In this document: one piece after another, positions 59,422 to 64,000 of the stretch
How the letters are laid out: each line of letters opens with the position of its first letter
How positions within the stretch are numbered: the stretch's first letter is position 1
DNA from: Berberis thunbergii
Lineage: Eukaryota; Streptophyta; Magnoliopsida; Ranunculales; Berberidaceae
NCBI GenBank assembly: GCA_003290165.1
Contig: QNQO01001156.1
Coordinates: 124,001 to 188,000 of the forward strand
DNA length: 64,000 nucleotides
Reading direction: 5' to 3'
Translations under genes and position numbers: made by a program
Notes under the pieces: model-generated
Told to the model about the DNA's origin: nothing
Databases searched by the model: none
The model's input: the letters and a program-made list of their open reading frames with translations, nothing else

Positions 59422-60081
59422 TTTTGGTATCAGAGCATTTGGTTAGCCTAGGCTGGGGTAGAGTCTAGGTGATCCTCGGAATGTGGATATGGGAACTGCC
59501 TAGAGATAAAGTGACAAGGGTGAACCTTGAACTTTTAGTATTGTTTCTTTTTCTTCGTGAATCTCGAGATGAGATTTCTGTGACTAACTTATTTTAATGT
59601 CAATAGTGGATGACATTATTTCGTGTCGTTTTCTTGTAGTAGTTTGTTATCTTGAATCTTTAGTTAACCCTTTTCGCGAATCTCGGGACGAGATTCTTTT
59701 GAGTTGTATATATTGTAACACCACTACTTTTTTTAATGACAAAAAAAAAAAAAATTATGCAACTAAAAATTTAATTGAAAATTTTTATTTTAAAATCTTC
59801 TTTCGTTTGAAAAGTTGCATTTTTGAAATTAGCTTAACTTTATTTCCTCTACCGAATCTCGGGACGAGATTCTTTTGTGTTGTATGTATTGTAACACCCC
59901 GTAATTTTTCTACTTACTGAAAATATTTATATTTTTGTGTGATTGTCTTCATTAAGATATGGGCATACGTATCAGCTATTTGGTTGTCCATGTAATGTGT
60001 AGTTTGTTTATTTAAGAATTTATTTCCTGTCTACCTTTCTCTACCGAATCTTGGGACGAGATTCTTTTGAGTTGTATATAT
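59422..60081 (+). other. Array internal region 2
   Basis: 660 bp. Primer site TGGTATCAGAGC at 59425-59436. The CGAATCT(C/T)GGGACGAGATTC block is at 59677, 59853 and 60045, each followed after 13 bases by an LTR-start-like site (59714 TGTAACACCAC, 59890 TGTAACACCCCG, 60082 TGTAATACCCG). No ORF of significance. Confidence 0.8.
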
Positions 60082-60412
60082 TGTAATACCCGCCTAATTA
60101 AATAAATATAAAAAAATTTCTTTTGTAAACCCTAATGTTGATGGGTTGTTACACAATTGTATTTGGGCTTGGTTGTGGGCTTTTAATAAACTAATAAGTA
60201 GGGGTTTTATTTTGTGAAAGTGGGTGGATGCATTCGGAAGTTCGGTGGGGGCGAGTAGCCACCCACCTTATAAAGAGAATAACCCTATTTTTCTTTCTTT
60301 TTATCTCTTTTCTCCTTCCTTCTCTTTTCTTCTACGATGGCCGACAACAAGAGAAAACAAAAGAGAGGCTAGGGGTTTCCAATGGTCGTAGGAAGAGTTA
60401 TCCTATTCTTGG

Positions 60413-60700
60413 TGGGTTGAAGATATATGTGAACTTGAGATTTACCTGTACAAGAAAGTGATGAGTGCCATCAAAGCAAAGGGGAGAACACCTGGTATCG
60501 TGATTTTAGAGGCACTTAAGGTTTATGCAATCCGATGGTTGCCAAACTCCACTGCTGCTTTGGTTTCTAATGACCATACTCTGCGGAACAGAGCTTTAGT
60601 GGAAACAATCATCTGGTTGTTGCCACCTGATAAAGCTATCAGCTGTTCGTGTGGCTTCCTACTAAAATTATTGAAGGTTGTCGTTTTTGTTGAGGCAGGC
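60413..60700 (+). pseudogene. Captured NPH3-domain fragment, copy 3
   Basis: Same fragment as copy 1, open through LLKLLKV; one visible change is Ser to Leu (IVISEAL becomes IVILEAL). Confidence 0.85.
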
Positions 60701-61122
60701 TGCAAAATCCGAGTACAATCTTGAGCCATTCACAACCTATTGGTTTCCTATGCATGTTATTGAATGCTTGCTTCATGAGAAGGTGGCAGTGAGTTGTCTA
60801 GGCACTGTAAGAAGAAGGTCTGTGTGCTGCAAGATTCAGAGGAAGAAGTAAAGGGTTATTTGTGAGAGGTCTCTCTGGTCGTGATGGAGAGAAAGATGGG
60901 AGGTCAAATGGATAGATCGATTTGTGGCGATGAAGAGCAGATGAAGACGAAGTTGGATGTGAACTAGATCGTGGCTAGCGATTCTACAAGGTGGACTTAT
61001 GCAGATCCATCTTGGACTCACATTTCAGCTCTGTTCCAGTTGTAGTTTCTTGTGCAGAAGCAGATGATGGGGCAGCAGAAAAACTCAGAGTTGTTGCTTA
61101 CTAACAATGGAAATGCTGGAAC

Positions 61123-61481
61123 ATGGAGTCCTGTGACTGTATCGAGTTGCAATGGTCTGCTGATGAGTTGTTGGTGAAATATCAGTATATATCAGACTTC
61201 TTCATTTCACTCGCCTACTTCTCCATTCCTCTGGAGCTGATTTATTTTGTGCAAAAAAAAAAAATTTGCTTTCTTTCCATATAGATGGGTCCTCATGCAG
61301 TTTGGTGCTTTTATGGTCCTTTGTGGAGCAACCCATCTTATAATTTGTAGACTTTCTCTATGCACTCAGAAATTCTTGCAATCGTGATGACAATTGCACC
61401 AATTTTCACTGCTGTTGTTTCATGTGCAACAGCTCTAATGCTTGTTCACATTATTCCCGATCTGTTGACGGCTGTGAAGGG
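61123..61481 (+). pseudogene. Captured ethylene receptor fragment, copy 3
   Basis: Same as copy 2, starting [11 protein letters not shown] at 61123; retains Pro in IPLELIYF and the VLCGATHL copper-site motif in the shifted frame. Confidence 0.9.
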
Positions 61482-63262
61482 CTAAATTGCGAGTGGCTGT
61501 GAGGTTGTGATGCAGAATTTCAGAAGTTTATGGAGCAGAAAGCAAAGGGTTATTGCGTGGATCCGTTGCGAAATCTTTTTACGGTTTGTGATCTCTCCTG
61601 TGAGTCTTCTTTCATTCTCTTTATGAGTTCCTCTTTTTGAAATACCCATATCTTTGTTTGTTGATTTTGGTGTGTTTGATGTTACTGGCGATTTAGTGTG
61701 TTTAGGGGTTTGATGTTGTGATTGGTATTGTCATCTTAGGGAGGTTTGGATGGATTAAAAAGTTTGGGGCGTGACATCTCCTTATTCATCTACTATGCCT
61801 ATAACCATTGTCATAGATGTTCTATTATATGCAATCTTGATAGCCATTGTCATCCACGCCTACCATTTTATTAATGGGTATGGGTATGGATATGTATGTT
61901 GATAGTGTATGTTCTATATTGATTGTCACTGTCTAATCAATAGATGTGGTCATGATAGGTGGTTTTCAAAAGAAAAGGTGGATTTCCATAAGGATAGTCA
62001 GGTATAGCCAGTATTGGAACTTGTTTTCTTGTCACGTGTATGTGACTATGTTAAAAGAATGTTTGTGCTTGCGACACACTTGTTTTTTCATTCTTTTCTG
62101 AAGGAGATGGCAAAATAGATTTTGTCATGTTGTGAATATCACCTTGGTAATGTTTTATGTATATATGGTTCTTGTAAAGGGAATGTGATGTGACGTTAAT
62201 TGATTTGGAAAAAAAAATAATGACTCAAATAAAATACTTGGTAAATGTTCTTTTTCCACAACTCCAGAAAAAAAAAATGTGAAAAGAAATGAAAATTTTG
62301 TATACAGACTTGCTTGTATACGTGTGATATTATTATGGGTGTGCAGACTTGCTTGCATATCGGTGCACCGTTCCATGTGAGTTCGGTTGTACGTGTAGAA
62401 TGCTTGTCTGTGATCGAACTTCGGGTGAGATGACATGACACTCGAGGTGGCACCCCACTTGGGTCATGTACGCTCCGAGTGGCTTCGATGGCAAGGGAGA
62501 CACACTTGGGTGAGGTGTGTTCGGCACAGGAGGAGAGTGCGATTGTGGAAAAGAAGCCAAGAATTAGAAAACAAAATAAATAATTAAATTAAACCATTGA
62601 ATTGAGCATGCCATGAAATTGTGTATAGATTATTTTAGCTTATACTAGGTTAGCCTTGAGGGAAGAAACTAACAGCTCATTCAACCATTGAATGAGAACT
62701 ACACGTCTTCCTAAAGGTAGAAAATGTGTTTGTTTAATATTTCAATGGTAGTCTAATATGATTATGAATTGTATTGTTGTTGCATTTATGAAGGTTGATA
62801 ACTCATAAATTTTATTTATTGGTAATAAATAATGCATATTTATTTATTAGGATGATAACACCATTGCCTCATTGAGGAACTACCTGATGGTGTGGTTATT
62901 AATTGTTTGGTTTATTTTAATATTATCATGTGCGTATTTATTGATTTTTGGGATGAAGATTTTTCACACCGGCTTTATTGCTGACCCGAGTGAGCTTTTG
63001 CTTCTTGGGTACATTCCTTTTGGAATGTAGCCGAGTAGTCTTTCAGGTTTAGAGATTTTGAGCTGCATTACTGGAGTTCCGCTAGTGAGCTAGCCATGCA
63101 AGTCTTCTCCGGGTTAGACTTTTTATTCGTTTTAGTTGTTTAGTTGATGCTGCTATTTGTTTCTGTTATTATAGAATACTCACGTCCCGAGTTTTGGGGG
63201 AAACGGATATTCCTACGTGGTTTTTTGGGATTTTCGTTTCCTTCGAAAATCGGGGCGTGACC

Positions 63263-63920
63263 TTTTGGTATCAGAGCATTTGGTTAGCCTAGGCTGGGGT
63301 AGAGTCTAGGTGATCCTCGGAATGTGGATATGGGAACTGCCTAGAGATAAAGTGACAAGGGTGAACCTTGAACTTTTAGTATTGTTTCTTTTTCTTCGTG
63401 AATCTCGAGATGAGATTTCTGTGACTAACTTATTTTAATGTCAATAGTGGATGACATTATTTCGTGTCGTTTTCTTGTAGTAGTTTGTTATCTTGAATCT
63501 TTAGTTAACCCTTTTCGCGAATCTCGGGACGAGATTCTTTTGAGTTGTATATATTGTAACACCACTACTTTTTTTAATGACAAAAAAAAAAAAATTATGC
63601 AACTAAAAATTTAATTGAAAATTTTTATTTTAAAATCTTCTTTCGTTTGAAAAGTTGCATTTTTGAAATTAGCTTAACTTTCTTTCCTCTACCGAATCTC
63701 GGGACGAGATTCTTTTGTGTTGTATGTATTGTAACACCCCGTAATTTTCTACTTACTGAAAATATTTATATTTTTGTGTGATTGTCTTCATTAAGATATG
63801 GGCATACGTATGAGCTATTTGGTTGTCCATGTAATGTGTAGTTTGTTTATTTAAGAATTTATTTCCTGTCTACCTTTCTCTACCGAATCTCGGGACGAGA
63901 TTCTTTTGAGTTGTATATAT
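63263..63920 (+). other. Array internal region 3
   Basis: 658 bp, primer site TGGTATCAGAGC at 63266-63277; the same triple pre-LTR block as in region 2, with LTR-start-like sites at 63555, about 63730 and 63921. Confidence 0.8.
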
Positions 63921-64000
63921 TGTAATACCCGCCTAATTAAATAATATAAAAAATTCTTTTGTAAACCCTAATGTTGATGGGTTGTTACACAATTGTATTT
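63921..64000 (+). repeat. Array LTR 4, cut by the window edge
   Basis: Begins TGTAATACCCGCCTAATTAAAT like the other LTRs; only 80 bp are in the window. Confidence 0.8.

Larger units (their letters stand above)
60082..63262 (+). repeat. Array LTR 3
   Basis: 3,181 bp, TATAAAG at 60269, same cargo as LTR 1 and 2. Confidence 0.87.
52402..64000 (+). mobile_element. Tandem array of a non-autonomous LTR retrotransposon (LTR/internal units, period about 3.84 kb)
   Basis: Three full units and the start of a fourth LTR lie head to tail. TGTAATACCCGCC occurs at 52402, 56245, 60082 and 63921 (spacings 3843, 3837, 3839). Each unit is an LTR of about 3.18 kb ending CGGGGCGTGACC, then an internal region of about 660 bp beginning TTTTGGTATCAGAGC (Met-tRNA primer site). 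The internal region has no protein domain. Family identity and LTR status are supported by the two solo LTRs of the same family with TSDs in the TAR2 intron. Units are nearly identical, with scattered single-base differences; units 2 and 3 share some bases against unit 1. The five bases before the array are AAGAA; the right edge is outside the window. Confidence 0.88.

Overview
The window is nuclear DNA of a flowering plant, most likely a eudicot. It is AT-rich and intron-bearing, with one clear host gene, and most of the rest is nested plant LTR retrotransposons (Copia, Athila-type and Tat-type Gypsy, and a large non-autonomous LTR family). All coordinates, boundaries and domain calls come from reading the sequence by eye; no alignment or database search was run.

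Layout. 1-2715: a minus-strand Copia remnant with its 5' LTR, whose LTR-end/flank junction is repeated three times with poly-G tracts. 2829-15234: upstream region and five-exon gene for a TAR2-like tryptophan aminotransferase (auxin biosynthesis). Its third intron is about 7 kb because it holds two solo LTRs, one inside the other, each with a perfect 5-bp target-site duplication (TSD). 15235-16853: intergenic. 16854-32400: a methylesterase (MES/SABP2-like) pseudogene split by a Tat-type Gypsy element (TSD CCAAG), which is itself split by an Athila-type Gypsy element (TSD GAGTC). 32401-42084: intergenic DNA and two long-inverted-repeat elements without a visible transposase. 42270-47060: a LINE remnant split by a Copia element (TSD CTATT). 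47276-51791: a second Copia element on the plus strand (TSD ACTCC). 52034-52401: a CACTA-like terminus. 52402-64000: a head-to-tail array (period about 3.84 kb) of large LTRs and short non-coding internal regions, running off the right edge.

The most striking system is the family that forms the right-hand array and both solo LTRs in the TAR2 intron. It has LTRs of about 3.1-3.6 kb, a Met-tRNA primer-binding site and only about 0.66 kb of internal sequence with no protein domain. Its LTRs carry host gene fragments just downstream of a conserved LTR TATA box. The array LTRs hold a fragment of an NPH3-domain gene and the ethylene-binding domain of an ethylene receptor (ETR1/ERS1 type). The outer intron LTR instead holds the N-terminus of an aspartyl aminopeptidase. 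In the array the sequence block preceding the LTR start is present three times, and TSDs in the TAR2 intron show that two different LTR 5' ends have been used. This suggests a non-autonomous family that swaps gene cargo inside its LTR and has grown into a tandem array by LTR recombination.
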